In this document: positions 21,246-32,806 of the stretch, piece by piece
Position numbering within the stretch: the stretch's first letter is position 1
How the letters are laid out: every line of letters begins with the position of its first letter
Source of the DNA: Dermacentor variabilis
Lineage: Eukaryota > Arthropoda > Arachnida > Ixodida > Ixodidae
Direction: 5' to 3'
NCBI RefSeq assembly: GCF_050947875.1
Contig: NC_134570.1
Location: forward strand, 226,347,265 to 226,411,264
DNA: 64,000 nucleotides
Notes under the pieces: generated by a model
What the model was told of the DNA's origin: nothing
Database searches by the model: none
What the model saw: only the letters and a program-made list of their open reading frames with translations
Position numbers and translations under genes: made by a program

Positions 21246-24200
21246 ATGGATACACCAATATTACGTTGGAACGTTAGAGGTCTCCTCCACAACCTCGACG
21301 ACGTCAGAGAACTTTCACATAAATATAATCCCAAGGCACTGTATGTTCAAGAGACATACCTATAACCAACACAGTCAGGTTTTCTATCGCAATTCGCCAT
21401 TATCAGTGCCAACACCTCGTCGGGCGGTGTACTAATAATAGCTAAGTCCACTGCATGCAATGCTCCAGAACTTCAAACACCTCTTGAGGTAGTGGCGGTT
21501 CGGGCCTTACTGTATCAACAAGTAATTAGCATTTGTTGTCTCAAGATAACGCCAAACTTTCGGCTCAATAGAACAGAACTTGAGAAACTAATAGATGCCC
21601 TACCAGCTCCGTACATATTGGTTGGGGATTTCAATGCACACGATCCTCTTTGGGGGGATTTTCGATGCGATGCAAGAGGCCGAATAATAGAACAAATCCT
21701 GTTTTCTCCAGGAGCATGCGTGCTAAATAGGAAACAACCAACATCTTACAGCCTTGCACCATAACACATACAGTTCCATAGACTTAGGCGTACCATCCCC
21801 GACCTTAGTACCCTGTTTAAAATGTAATGTTATTCAGAACCCTTACGGCAATGACCATTTTCCTGTGTGCCTCAAATCTACAAAAGAGCATGATCCTTCC
21901 CCACACGCCCCTCGATGGAAGATTGCGTCTGCAGACTGGAAAAAATTTAAGACGATGACGTATATGCCTCGAAACGCTCCTAATGATCCTAATATAAACG
22001 ATGCCGTTGCTTATTTTACCGCTTTTATGATTGACGCCGCATTGGAATGCATCCCACAGACTAATGGGGCTCCGAAGAAAAGGCGAGTGCCATGGTGGAA
22101 CGAGGATTGCAGGAATGCACGAAAAAAACACAATAAGGCTTGCGACCGGCTGCGCCAGTCTCCGACAACTGAGAACCTCATTAACTTCAAACACATAAAG
22201 TCCCAAGGAAGACGAACACGGCGCACTGCTAAAATGGAAAGCTGGGAAAAATACGTCTCTGGCAGTGACTCCTACAAACAAGAAAAAGTATGGAATTGGT
22301 CGAAAAAATTAGTGGGCCAGCAACCTTACCTCCTGCCTTTGATAGATGTCCGAGGGAATAACCTTGAAGACGAGGCGAACGCCCTTGGACACCATTTCGA
22401 GCATGTGTTCAGCTCCGAACATTATTCGGAGTATTTCCTTAAACTAATATAACAAGCAGAAAGAAAATCATTGAATAGAAAGTGTGGTGAGAACGAACTT
22501 TACAACCGTCCATTCAGTGTTACGGAATTCAGAGCATCATTAAATAGTTGTCAAAGCTCTGCTCCCGGAGCCTACCGAATTATGTATGAGATTATAAAGC
22601 ATCTTGACTCTGACGCTCAAATGGCTCTGCTGTCCCTCTTTAACACTATTTGGGTGACTGGGTACCTTCTATTGGTATGGAGAGAAGCCATCGTAGTACA
22701 CATTATAAAACAAGGTAAACATCCATCCTCAGTGGAAAGTTACCGTCTCATTGCTTTAATAAGTTGTCTTTGCAAACTTTATGAAAAAATGATAAACCGC
22801 AGGCTTTTACATCTCCTTGAAGAAAACAAACTGCTCAGTCCTTATCAGTGCCGCTTTAGAGAAGGCTGTTCTACAACAGACAGTCTTGTTCGCATAGAAG
22901 CAAATATTCGCGACGCTTTTATACAGAAGCAGCTTTTCTGTCTGTCTCCCTCGACATGGAAAAAGCATATGATGCAACATGGCGGTTTGGAATATTACAA
23001 GATCTTTCAGAAATTGGTATTCGTGGGAATATGATTAACATAATTAAAAGCTACTTATCAAATCGCACGTTCCGCGTTAGAGTTGGGAATGCTCTGTCTA
23101 GACCCTATACACTAGAAACTGTGGTGCCGCAGGGAGGCCTACTCAACTGTGTGCTTTTCATCATAAAAATGAACTCCTTGCTTTCAGTAATACCGCACGG
23201 CGTGTTCTATTGTCTATATGTAGATGATGTAGAAATCGGTTTCAAGTCATGTAACCTCGCAATCTGTGAACGACACATCCAAATTTGACTGAGCAAAGTG
23301 TCTAAATGGGCCAGAGAAAATGGCTCTAAAGTAAATCCCAATAAAGGCTCATGTGTTATATTCACACGAAAGAGAGGACTGACCGCAGATCCCAATATGC
23401 ACCTAAATGGACAGCGCATACCTTTAAACACAGAACACAAATTTTGGGGCAAAACTCTGGATAAAAAATTTACTTTCATTCCACACCTAAGATATCTTAA
23501 GCACAAATGCCTAAAAACGATAAACATTCTCAAAATCTTGTCGCATGCAACATGGGGCAGTGAAAGGAAATGCCTCATGAATGTGTACAAAAGCTTTATC
23601 ATACACGCCTAGACTACGGGGCTGTGGTTTACCAGTCTGCCACTCCAAGCGCCGCAAAGATTCTTGACCCTATTCATCATCTAGGTATCCGCCTGGCTAC
23701 CGGTGCCTTCAGGATGAGTCCTGTACAGAGTCCCTACGTTGAAGCCAACGAGTGGTTGCTTCATCTTCATAGGTCGTACTGCATTTTCTTTACTTTCCGA
23801 AAGTTAACGCGAACCGCGACCATCCGTGTTACGAAACCATAAACGACCTCACATGTGCAAAGCTGTTTGATGATCAACCTGCAGCCAGAGAAACAATTTC
23901 TCTGCGCATAAGAAAACCTTCTGAGGAAATGGAAGTTCCGACTCTTCCGCTAAACCTCAAGGCCCCATCAAAGCCATTGCCGCCGTGGCAGCAGCAGCAC
24001 ATAGAATGCGACACACCGCTCGCAGAGGTGACAGTACATGCACCAGAGGCACACGTTAGGATGTATTTCTTAGAACTACAGCACAAGTACCCGTACACAG
24101 AATTTTACACTGATGCTTCGAAGTCAGACGCTGGCGTTTTGTATGAAGCTGTCAGCCGATCGTTCTCCGAATCCAACTTTATGCACCCGAAAACAAGCAT

Positions 24201-24338
24201 CTTCACCGCAGAGGCTTACACAATACTGTCAGCTGTTCAACAAATCATGAAAACAAAGCTACAGAAAGCCATTGTATTTACAGACCCCCTATCTGTCCTA
24301 AAATTTCTGATGTCAATCAAGAACCCCATACTCACTAA
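21246..24338 (+). pseudogene. LINE-A2 ORF2 relic, endonuclease to RNase H
   Basis: From ATG 21246 (MDTPILRWNVRGLL). Endonuclease parts VGDFNAHDPLWGD and GNDHFPVCL remain, with several stops before. RT blocks: VTEFRASLNSCQSSAPGA, SYRLIALISCLCKLYEK, CRFREGCSTTDSL (altered from CGFREGRSTTD), a shift at 22950, VVPQGGLLNCVLF, and the catalytic YVDDVEIGF at about 23220. RNase H begins FYTDASKSDAGV and FTAEAYTIL. It is then cut at 24338 by the hAT-type element. Confidence 0.85.
24331..24338. repeat. 8-bp target-site duplication, left of the hAT-type element
   Basis: CTCACTAA, identical to 26400-26407. Eight bases is the duplication size made by hAT transposases. Confidence 0.88.
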
Positions 24339-26399
24339 CAGGCACGTACCCGGAGGGGGGACCACCCCCCTCCCCCCCCCCGGAAATTAACCGACATAGC
24401 CCTCCCCGCCCACGCCACTACTCCTCACACACATTCCTTAAGCGCCGCCAAATCAATGTTGAGACTTGACAGCTTTTCGACGGTGAACAATTTGCTGCCT
24501 ATTTCACTCCTTTTGGATGGCGGTAGTTATCGGCATCTCCTGGGCTGTGAAGGCCAGTTTCCTCACCGATTCGTTGTCCACGCAATTAACTCGAGATGCA
24601 TTCAGTTGTCATTATCTATTCAACAGTAACGTACATCGCTGTTGCTTCGTTAGTTCAACCTTCATTGTTTATACTGATTCAGTAACTAGGAAAGGGATTC
24701 GGTTCGCGTTCAGCTCGTCTGTATGCTCGAGAAACGAGTTGCGGCCGGAGAAAACGCCAGTTGGGTTTAACTATTCCTTTTGCTTCATTATTTCCTCGAG
24801 TGATGGTTCGCCGCGATGCTGGCAGATCCTCAAAACGATATACCCATGATATGGGTTAGGCACGGTGAAAAATAAAATAACGCGAGACAGCGTCCATAAT
24901 CAAACCCTGCAATAACCCTTAAACGCATAAGCAATATGACTGTCACCCATTACCTCGTCTGGTATTTCCCTTATTGTACAGCACTTCTCGTGCGAAAGTG
25001 GCAACTGGAAACAAGAGTCGCAAGGAGTTGAAAAATTAAGCGATCTAATAAGGGAGAGAGCCAAGGCGGCAGCCCAACAGGAAATAAAAGTGAAAATTAC
25101 CAAGTTTAATTGTTATTTATGAAAATATTTATGGATCAGCATCTTTTTATTTAAAGAGGAAGTAGAGAAAACGCTGCGGGAAGTGGAGAACAATTCCGTG
25201 TGTGTTGAATAATGCTTCTACAGTTATCAGTCAAGCCGCCTGACGTATCCACTTCTCTGCTGTGCTTATGTACGTGTTTTTGTAACCTTCTGCGGCGGGC
25301 GCAGTCCGGCTAAAACCGTAGCATCCTAGCTCTACACGGTGTTACCGGATTATCGGCCCCGCATTGTTACGCAACTTCCCAAATAACAATACGAGTACGT
25401 TTTGGCACTTGGTAGAGCAGTAAACGAGGGATCCAAAAGAACTGTGATTGTTCCGCAAATATATATATAATTCTTCCATAACTAATTCAAAAAACGCTAC
25501 TGTAGTCGGATACAACTTGAATCTGCTGTGAAGCCCCGCCCACGCCCTCATAATCGTCAGCAACGTTCCTCCCGAAGTCGCAAATAATTCGTACTTCAAA
25601 CACTTCCTGTTACCTAAATAAGGCGGTAACCACAAAAAAATTATTAGCGCGTAATTTTATGCTCTTTATCTCACCTATTATAGTCGAATGGCGAAAGCCT
25701 AATTCTGTATTGAATTGAAATAAAATGCTTGTTTCTCTGAAACTATTTATTGTTAAGTTTCACTTCAATTGGCAGTGAAGTTTCATGAGTGAAACGGGTT
25801 AAGCGGTAAAATTAACTGTACCGCACAATTTTGAAGAGTGAAATTCTCAGACTCCATGTACTTTGTCCATGTCTGTTGCACACCTCGTTGCTTCCGCCGA
25901 TGAAAAGACTCTTCAAGAACAGCAGATGCTCCGGAGGTAACAAGTACGACGCCATTTTGAAAAAACCGCATGACGACGATTTTGTTTGCTTCTGTGAGTG
26001 GCTGGCAGAGTAACACCACCCCGCGCAGTTCGTGCGTCTTGGTTGCCAACTGCTGTTTTTTAAAGTTGTATTCAACTAAAGTACTCTTTATTTCACGCTT
26101 TCGCTTGTTTACTTGTTGTTGGCAGTGTTCTTCCTGCTCTTCTTTCCTGCGCGAGTCCATTTGACGTGGTTCCTTGTTTGCCAAGTAAAGGATATGTGTA
26201 CCTCACAGACGTATCTGTGAGATACACCTTATTTCATTTCTCTTTTGCGCGTTTACGCGTCCTTATGGCGAATGGTGGGCGCTATTCACATTTGTACTAG
26301 TAAAGGTAACCTCCTCCTTTAATTTGCATAGGAAAGTTACTTTGTGTTGACCCCCCCCCCCCCGCCGGCCCGAAAAAAAAAATCCTGGGTACGGGCCTG
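24339..26399. mobile_element. Non-autonomous hAT-type DNA transposon
   Basis: A 2061-bp element. Its termini are inverted: CAGGCACGTACCC at the left and the reverse complement of CAGGCCCGTACCC at the right, 12 of 13 matching. It is flanked by a perfect 8-bp duplication, both hallmarks of hAT. Subterminal G/C homopolymer runs occur at both ends (24351-24382 and 26350-26372). No hAT transposase (no BED finger, no RW or C-terminal dimerisation motif) is visible. The longest frame is a minus-strand 133-codon one at 25783-26184. It inserted into the RNase H part of LINE-A2. Confidence 0.88.
25783..26184 (-). other. Unrecognised 133-codon frame inside the hAT-type element
   Basis: An open frame with a Lys/Glu/Gln-rich N-terminus (RRKEEQEEHCQQQVNKRKRE) and no recognised domain. 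It could be captured sequence or chance. Nothing else in the element's 2 kb looks coding. Confidence 0.25.
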
Positions 26400-26407
26400 C
26401 TCACTAA
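26400..26407. repeat. 8-bp target-site duplication, right of the hAT-type element
   Basis: CTCACTAA, matching 24331-24338. LINE-A2 coding sequence resumes here. Confidence 0.88.
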
Positions 26408-27175
26408 TCTATATTGACTCCTATGCAAACTATATTCGTCTAATCAACACATCATAGTATGTTGGATTCCTGGGTGCAAAAGCTCCTGGCCACGGCGGCC
26501 GCATTTCGATGGGGGCGAAATGCGAAAACACCCGTGTACTTAGATTTAGGGGCACGTTAAAGAACCCCAGGTGGTCGAAATTTCCGGAGTCCTCCACTAC
26601 GGCGTGCCTCATAATCAGAAAGTGGTTTTGGCACTTTAAAACCCCATAATTTAATTTTTAATTTTTTGGGGGCGCAAGGGCATCGACGGCAACACGCTTG
26701 CTGATGGAATTGCCAAATCCGTTACAACAAAAGCAGGCAACTATTCCAAAGTATCCCACCTTCAGACCTAAAGCTATTTTTGGGCAAGAAACTTATAAGG
26801 CATTGGCAACAGATGTGGGACGGTGGAAGTTCTTATAAGCTCCATTTAATTAAACCGCACTTCGGAAATTACGCACCAGTAACAAAAACACAGCGAACTG
26901 AGGTCACTTTCTGCCGCCTTAGGATAGGCCATACCTAAGGCACACACTCTTATCTATTGGCCGGTAGCGAAGCTCCAACCTGCTGTAAATGTGGCGCGAC
27001 ACTGACCGTCCTTCGTGTCCTGCTGTGTTGCCGGAAAGCGGAATGTCAAAGAAAAAAACACTTCCCTCTACCCTACAGACAGCATATCCCTTTACACCCG
27101 GGTATGTTCCTTGGTGCTGACCCGCTTTTTAACCCAAAAACACTTTTTAACTTTTTACAGGATGTTGACGCATGA
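26408..27175 (+). pseudogene. LINE-A2 ORF2 relic, RNase H end and C-terminal zinc motif
   Basis: Continues the RNase H after the hAT insertion. The strand leading to the GCWIPG-like turn lies at 26410-26478, then the SINE, then GIDGNTLADGIAK at 26679-26720. The C-terminal tail CCKCGATLTVLRVLLCC follows at about 26980-27035, and the family end with HIPLHPGMFLGADPLFNPK. The stop is at 27173-27175. Several frame changes. Confidence 0.82.
26480..26669 (+). mobile_element. tRNA-derived SINE (Ruka-like), copy 2
   Basis: The same body as 16797-17000, starting near GCTCCTGGCCACGGCGGCCG and ending in a T-rich tail. It is flanked by GGGTGCAA (26472-26479) and GGGCGCAA (26670-26677), a likely 8-bp target-site duplication with one mismatch. 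It lies within the RNase H coding part of LINE-A2. Confidence 0.75.
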
Positions 27176-27575
27176 CAAATACTAGGCCCAAAAGTTTCGT
27201 AGAACGGTCTCTCATCACTCTAATCAGAGGCTCCGGCTGCGAAAGCAGCGCATTGCACAGCACTTGCCTCCGGGCCCTTTCACTTAAGGACCACGTTGAG
27301 GGAGTAGTGCTACTGGCATATATACTTTTTTCGTATTTCACACCTTCATGGTATAACATTTAGTTTAACAGCACGCCTCACAAGCAATTTCATTATGTTA
27401 ACATGTTCATATCTTGCTTCTGGCCTTATGCTTGTATACAGCTACGCTATGTCGTCATAGACAGCCACCTTACCCTTTGTTGTTACTTTTATCACCGTGA
27501 ACATAACACCATTGCTTGGCGCTCTTTGGCCATGACTGGCCCTTGCGCCACAAAACCCTATACATCATCCTCATC

Positions 27576-27587
27576 ATATGCTCCGAT
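27576..27587. repeat. Right target-site duplication of LINE-A2
   Basis: ATATGCTCCGAT, perfect match to 19473-19484. Confidence 0.88.
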
Positions 27588-29198
27588 TACACAATTTATC
27601 GCAAAGGATGTAATGAACCGAAACAATTTCAGTTTTGGCTACATATGGCCAATAAGGACCCATTATTTCTACGAATATTTAACTTTGTGTACTGCAGACT
27701 TCACTCCAGACACTGGAAAACATAGCACAAAGTCGTCACATAGCGCTTTTAAGCACACATAGAAAAAAATACTTTACAGATGTTTAATGGGACGGAAACA
27801 TTTCGCTTGGTATACTAATTCGCCCTAGTTTTACCAACATGTTAAGTAATTTTGATCCTGATGGCGTTTTTAATTATGTCATCGCAGCAGGCTAAACTTT
27901 GCGCCGCTCGTAAAACGCGCTCATATCGCTCTGAAGCGCTTCCATGCACAATTTATTGGAAAAACCCGAATCAATCCACCCTCATTAAACTTTGCGTGCG
28001 CATCATCCTTTGCCCTTGCTTTCACCAAGCAGAAACAAGGCACCTCGTTTACTTCACCGAGAACATCGAGTGAACGCCGTATAACTCATGGGAAACCGAA
28101 AAAATTGGTGTTGGATATTTATTCGTAACGCTCCTAAATAAGCCACTAACGTTAAAATTTCAATATACATTGCAATTAAGATGCCCCGATATTCTCCTAA
28201 GCATAAAGATTGCGTAGCGCCGAGTCCTCTCGGGGCATTGCTTAATGTAGCTGATAACGGTAGCGTGACACTTATGAACACTTGCTGTAGAATTTTTTTT
28301 CTAAAAGCTCTATTTTATCCTCACGCATTTAATTTCGCCCACAGATTTGCATTGGTGGTCCACCCATTGTTTCTGAATTTAGTCTTGGTGCCATTTGTAC
28401 TGACGCCAAGGTTTAGTTCAAAAATTTGCGCCGCTCGTAAAAGCCAATAGTGTGTGCTCGGATTACGTAATATATCGGAAAGGACCTGATTAACCTAATT
28501 CTTTCAATTTCGCCTGCTCATAACCTACCCCTTATTATCGCCATATTGAATCTTTCAGTAAATTAGGGTTTTCTCGGAACGCTGGAAACGGAGAGTCCGA
28601 TTATCACATGACGCGTTCGAGCACATGTTTAAGGATTTTTGTATTTAATGTTGTATTTAATACACAGACATTTCATTTAGCGCACTAATTTTACAGAGCT
28701 TTCTCTATATCTTCACTAACTTTGATCTTGGTGGCGTTTTTAGTTCAATCATGGCAGCGGGCTGAATTTTCCACTGCTCGTAAAACACACTCATAATGCT
28801 CCGGAAATCGTGCATACGTAATTTATTGCAATGGCCATTTTGCGCTTTGCCTACGCATCATCCAATCCCCTTACCCTCACTCATCATCACCCTTACTCTC
28901 AGCAGACGTAAACAAATGCCTCATCTAATTATTCGAGAACACAGGGCAAAATTTGTATAACGCCAATAAATTGCAAAATAAAAGGGAGGGGGAGGGGTAC
29001 AAGACTTATTTTCAAAATTCCTAATGAAGCCAAAAACATTAAATTTCGTGACATGTTGCAATAAAGATGCTCCCTATTTCTATTAAACGTAAGATTTGTG
29101 TAACGTAGAGTCCTCTGCGTGACATTGGAAAGCGTACTTGATAACTGTAACGTTACACTTTCGAACAGTTACTTTAGAACGTTTTGCAAAAGTGATAT
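27588..29198. repeat. Diverged tandem repeat, unit about 0.88 kb
   Basis: Landmarks recur at similar spacing. A TTTTGATCCTGATGGCGTTT-type block is at 27851 and 28720; an ATAAAGATTGCGTA-type block is at 28201 and 29087. The block GCGCCGCTCGTAAAA recurs at 27901 and 28427, with a diverged copy near 28776. The repeat continues after the Gypsy 2 insertion at 34254. Units are strongly diverged, so the period is approximate and alignment was by eye. No coding capacity. Confidence 0.5.
29195..29198. repeat. Target-site duplication ATAT, left of Gypsy 2
   Basis: ATAT occurs directly before the 5' LTR and directly after the 3' LTR (34250-34253). Confidence 0.7.
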
Positions 29199-29343
29199 TG
29201 CTACGAAACAGCCACCACAGTGTGGCTGCACTGAAGAGGAGGAAGACGACGTGGACCCGCTTGATATAGCGTCGCCATTGTGGCCTTCCGTTAGCTTTCA
29301 CTGAATAAATGTACATAGCATTGGGCTACAGCTACACGTAACA
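29199..29343 (+). repeat. 5' LTR of Gypsy 2
   Basis: 145 bases starting TGCTACGAAACAGCC and ending CACGTAACA. It contains an AATAAATG polyadenylation-type signal near the 3' side. Unusually short for a Ty3/Gypsy LTR. Confidence 0.92.
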
Positions 29344-29379
29344 TTAATTTGGAGGAGGTGGACGTTCCCCGTACCCGTC

Positions 29380-30569
29380 ATGGAGCTTCGCAGCGATCGC
29401 AACGGCGACAGTGCAACTTCGGCTCCTGCTGGCGGCACTTCATCTACAAAACCGTCTCCGCCTGCAGCCCCGACCTACGTCGCCGTTTCCCCCCCTCGGG
29501 ATCCTGGTGTTTTCAACGGAGTCGGCAGTCCTGATGTTGACGACTGGCTCCGCTTATACGAACGTGTGAGCACCAGTCACAGGTGGGATCCGACTATTAT
29601 GCTTGCGAACGTTCTTTTCTGCCTCGATAGAGCTCCACTTGCATGGTTCCAGACTCACGAAGAGGAGATCTCGAGCTGGGATCTCTTCAAAGAGAAGATC
29701 CGCGACCTTTTTGGCAATCCGTTCGGTCGCCAAGTCAGTGCCAAAAAAGCCCTTGCCACACGTGTACAGACGTCGACTGAGTCCTAGGTGTCGCACATTC
29801 TCGACGTCTTGGCCCTTTGTGCCAAGGCTGACCCGACCATTCTGAGGACGAGGAGGTTAATCACGTCCTCAACGGCATTGCTGACGACGCCTTCAATTTA
29901 CTGGTGTTTACGAACGTCACCAGCATCGATACGATCCTCAAGGAATGCCGCCGTCTCGAGCAGGCTAAAAGCCGCCGGGTATACCAGCACATCACGCGAC
30001 TTCCCAACACAGCTGCTACGTCATCTTGTGACGACCTCTTCCACCAGCCGTCACGATGTGACAACTTGACCCGCATCATTCGTCGTGAGGTCGAAGCGGC
30101 ACAACCAGCGGCCCCTTCGTTCCCATCACCTGATCATTCTCCGGTGACAATCTCCTTGATACAGGCCATCGTCCGTCAAGAGTTGTCCAACGTCGGCCTG
30201 CAATCCATTCGTTGCGTATGCTCAGAACCTTTCTCTCTACGCACGTCCCCACCGCGCTCTTCTTACTCTTATGGACAGCGCAACCCCTCCGAATGGCGAA
30301 CGGTGGACGACAAGCCGATCTGTTTTTACTGCCGGCGCATTGGACATGTCGCTCGCCATTGCCCCAGCCGCTGGACTTCTCCGAAGCCCTATTCTTCTGA
30401 TTACCACCGTCGCCCCTCTGGCGCATCCTTTTCCTTCGCCCCTTCTATGCCCGCTGCATCATCTGACCGTGCGACACCTTTGACACGACTCCGCTACTCC
30501 CGCTCACCTTCTCCTTTCCGTCGTCAATCTCGTTCACCCCCGTCACGCCGTGCTCCTTCTCCGACCTAG
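29380..30569 (+). pseudogene. Gypsy 2 gag
   Basis: Starts MELRSDRNGDS. Capsid-like segments are DVDDWLRLYERVSTSHRWD and ISSWDLFKEKIRDLFGNPF. A stop sits at 29785-29787, the frame changes near 29835, then FTNVTSIDTILKECRRLEQA continues. One CCHC knuckle, CFYCRRIGHVARHC, lies at about 30328-30370, followed by an Arg/Ser/Pro-rich tail. Packaging and particle role in an intact copy; not translatable here. Confidence 0.88.
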
Positions 30570-30625
30570 TCGTCGCGCCCACGACCGGAAAACTAGATAG
30601 TGCAGCTTCTGGAGATGAAGCTGCA

Positions 30626-31747
30626 ATGACGACATTGGCACGAAATCCTCGCTTAACATTATCCACGAACAAGAATCTTTTGGACGTTCTCGTAGACAAT
30701 GTTCCTGTGTGTGCGTTGATTGACACCGGGGCGCATGTGTCCATTATGAGTGCTGGTCTTCGCCGTCGGCTGAGGAAAGTTCTGACCCCTGCCCCGAACC
30801 GAGTTGTACAAGTCGCCGACGGAGGGACTGTCGCTATTGTTGGCACGTGCTCTGCCCGACTCACCATTACTGAGAGGCACACCGTCGTTCTCTTCACAGT
30901 CATCGAGCATTGCCCTCACGAACTCATTCTCGGTCTGGATTTCCTTGCCAATCATTCTGCCCTCATTGACTGTTCGGCTGGCTCACTTCGCCTTGACTTG
31001 CCTCTTCTTGCCGACCCTGTGGACCCGCCTCCAAGTCGTTTGAGCTGCATGGATTTTATTCGCATACCGCCTCAATCTGTTACACACGTCGACTTGTCCT
31101 CACCAGCTGTACCTGACGGTAATTATGTGGTCGCACCAATTCCGGCAGTTACACGTGGTGTTACCGTGCCGCACACTGTGCTGACAATTACTGGCGACCG
31201 CACCTGCCTTCCCCTTGTCAATTTCACGCTAACCACGCAAGTTCTGCCTCAGGGAATTTCATTGGCTATAATTAACGCCTTGCAGGACGATGAGATCGAG
31301 CCATTCCCAGTGGAAGATCATCACAGCTCAGCCCATACCGTGACGTTATCGCACGGTACTGACGTCGACATTGAGAAGATGGTTTCCTCTGACATTACAC
31401 CTGCTCAAGCTAAAGCTCTTTGCCGCGTTCGTGAAGGCTATCGCGACATTTTTGACGTTGATAATCTACCCTTAGGTCAAACGTCCATCGTGACCCATCG
31501 CATAAACACTGGCGATGCCAACCCTATTCACCGACGTCCATATCGTGTTTCTGCGTCCGAACAAGCTGTTATCCAACAGGAAGTCAAAAAGATGCTTGTA
31601 AAGGACATTATCGAGCCTTCCTGTAGTCCCTGGGCTTCCTCCCGTCGTACTTGTCAAAAAGAAGGATGGAACGTGGTGTTCTTGTGTAGATTATCGCCAC
31701 CTCAACAAAATCACAAAAAAGGACGTGTACCCTTTGCCACGTATTGA
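30626..31747 (+). pseudogene. Gypsy 2 pol, part 1: protease and RT fingers
   Basis: Retropepsin with active-site ALIDTGAHVSIMS at about 30713-30750 and ELILGLDFLANHSALIDC near 30920-30975. A linker and the start of RT follow: HRINTGDANPIHRRPYRVS and [14 protein letters not shown]. The frame is lost at about 31630 just before the LVKKxDG strand, which continues in another frame. Stop at 31745-31747 in the wrong frame. Confidence 0.9.
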
Positions 31748-32806
31748 TGGCGCTCAAGACTGCCTGTACGGTGCCACCTATCCGGCTACTGGTAGATAAC
31801 CGTTGACGACATGGACCGAGAGAAGACTGTATTTGTTACCCCTGACGGCCTTTATCAGTTCAAGGTGATGCCTTTCGGTCTCTGTAACGCGGCCGCCACT
31901 TTTGAACGAATGATGGACTGTTTGCTTCAGGGGTTCAAGTTGTCCAATTGTTTGTGCTATCTGGACGACGTGATCGTTTATTCGCCCACTTTTTACACGC
32001 ATCTAGACCGTCTTTCAGCGATTCTTGACGTGTTCCGCCGCGCCGGTTTCCAGCTGAACTCGTGAAAATGTCATTTCGCTCGCCGCCAAATCACCGTCCT
32101 TGGACACCTCGTGGACGCCCGAGGCGTGAGACCTGATCCGGGCAAAATTCGCGCCGTTACGAACTTTCCTGTACCGAAGTCTACCAAGGACGTTCGCAGT
32201 TTCGTAGGGCTGTGCTCTTATTTCCGACGCTTTGTGAAGGATTTTGCGACCAGCGCACGTCCCCTTACCGACCTCTTAAAGAAAGACGCCCCATTTTCTT
32301 GGGGACCTGACCATGCCGCATCTTTTTCGCAGCTCACTACTCTCCTTACCACGCCTCCAATTTTGGCCCACTTTGACCCGTCTGCCGAAACGGAAGTTCG
32401 AACAGATGCCAGTGGTCACGGCATAGGAGCAGTGTTAGCACAACGCCAGCGTGGACATGATAATCTTATAGCCTATGCCAGCCGACTGCTATCACCTGCC
32501 GAGAGCAATTATTCAATCACAGAGCGTAAGTGCCTCGCTCTTGTGTGGGCTGTTGCGAAGTTTCGTCCATACTTGTACGGACGCCCATTCTGTGTCATCA
32601 CTGATCACCACGCGCTCTGCTGGCTATTCTCGCTTAAGGACCCCACGGGACGATTCGCTCGTTGGGCATTACGCCTCCAAGAATATACCTTCTCCGTGGT
32701 ATATAAGACGGCACGCTTGCACCAGGATGCCGATTGTTTGTCCCGCTACCCCGTCGACGAACCGGCTGATGCGGACGCCATCGCTTGCATTTTCTCTCTG
32801 TCCTAG
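31748..32806 (+). pseudogene. Gypsy 2 pol, part 2: RT palm and RNase H
   Basis: A short deletion near 31780 removes the FFSSIDL strand, and a stop replaces the Gln after SGYW. Then come FVTPDGLYQFKVMPFGLCNA, the catalytic CYLDDVIVYSP at about 31955-31990, a TGA near 32063, [20 protein letters not shown] and [16 protein letters not shown]. RNase H follows: [35 protein letters not shown] and [14 protein letters not shown] at 32804-32806 separates it from integrase. Confidence 0.9.

Larger units (their letters stand above)
19485..27575 (+). mobile_element. LINE-A2: old full-length I-superfamily-like LINE with two nested insertions
   Basis: Bounded by a perfect 12-bp target-site duplication. The 5' end CCTCGCAGAGCC plus TTCTGCGTCAGCAGG is a diverged form of the start of the other LINEs. 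The 3' end contains the family's GGCGCTCTTTGGCC block and ends CATCATCCTCATC. The 8.09 kb includes a 2.06-kb hAT-type element (24339-26399) and a SINE (26480-26669); without them it is about 5.8 kb, the family length. Both ORFs carry many stops and shifts, so this is the oldest of the four copies. Confidence 0.9.

Noticed and set aside
24339..26399. Helitron or Maverick/Polinton interpretation for the 2-kb insertion
   Set aside because: The perfect 8-bp duplication and CAGG-type inverted ends fit hAT. There is no terminal hairpin/CTRR end and no 5-6-bp duplication with long inverted repeats.
29083..29316. Minus-strand protein near the Gypsy 2 5' LTR and a similar one at 34028-34222
   Set aside because: Both are antisense reads of the same LTR.
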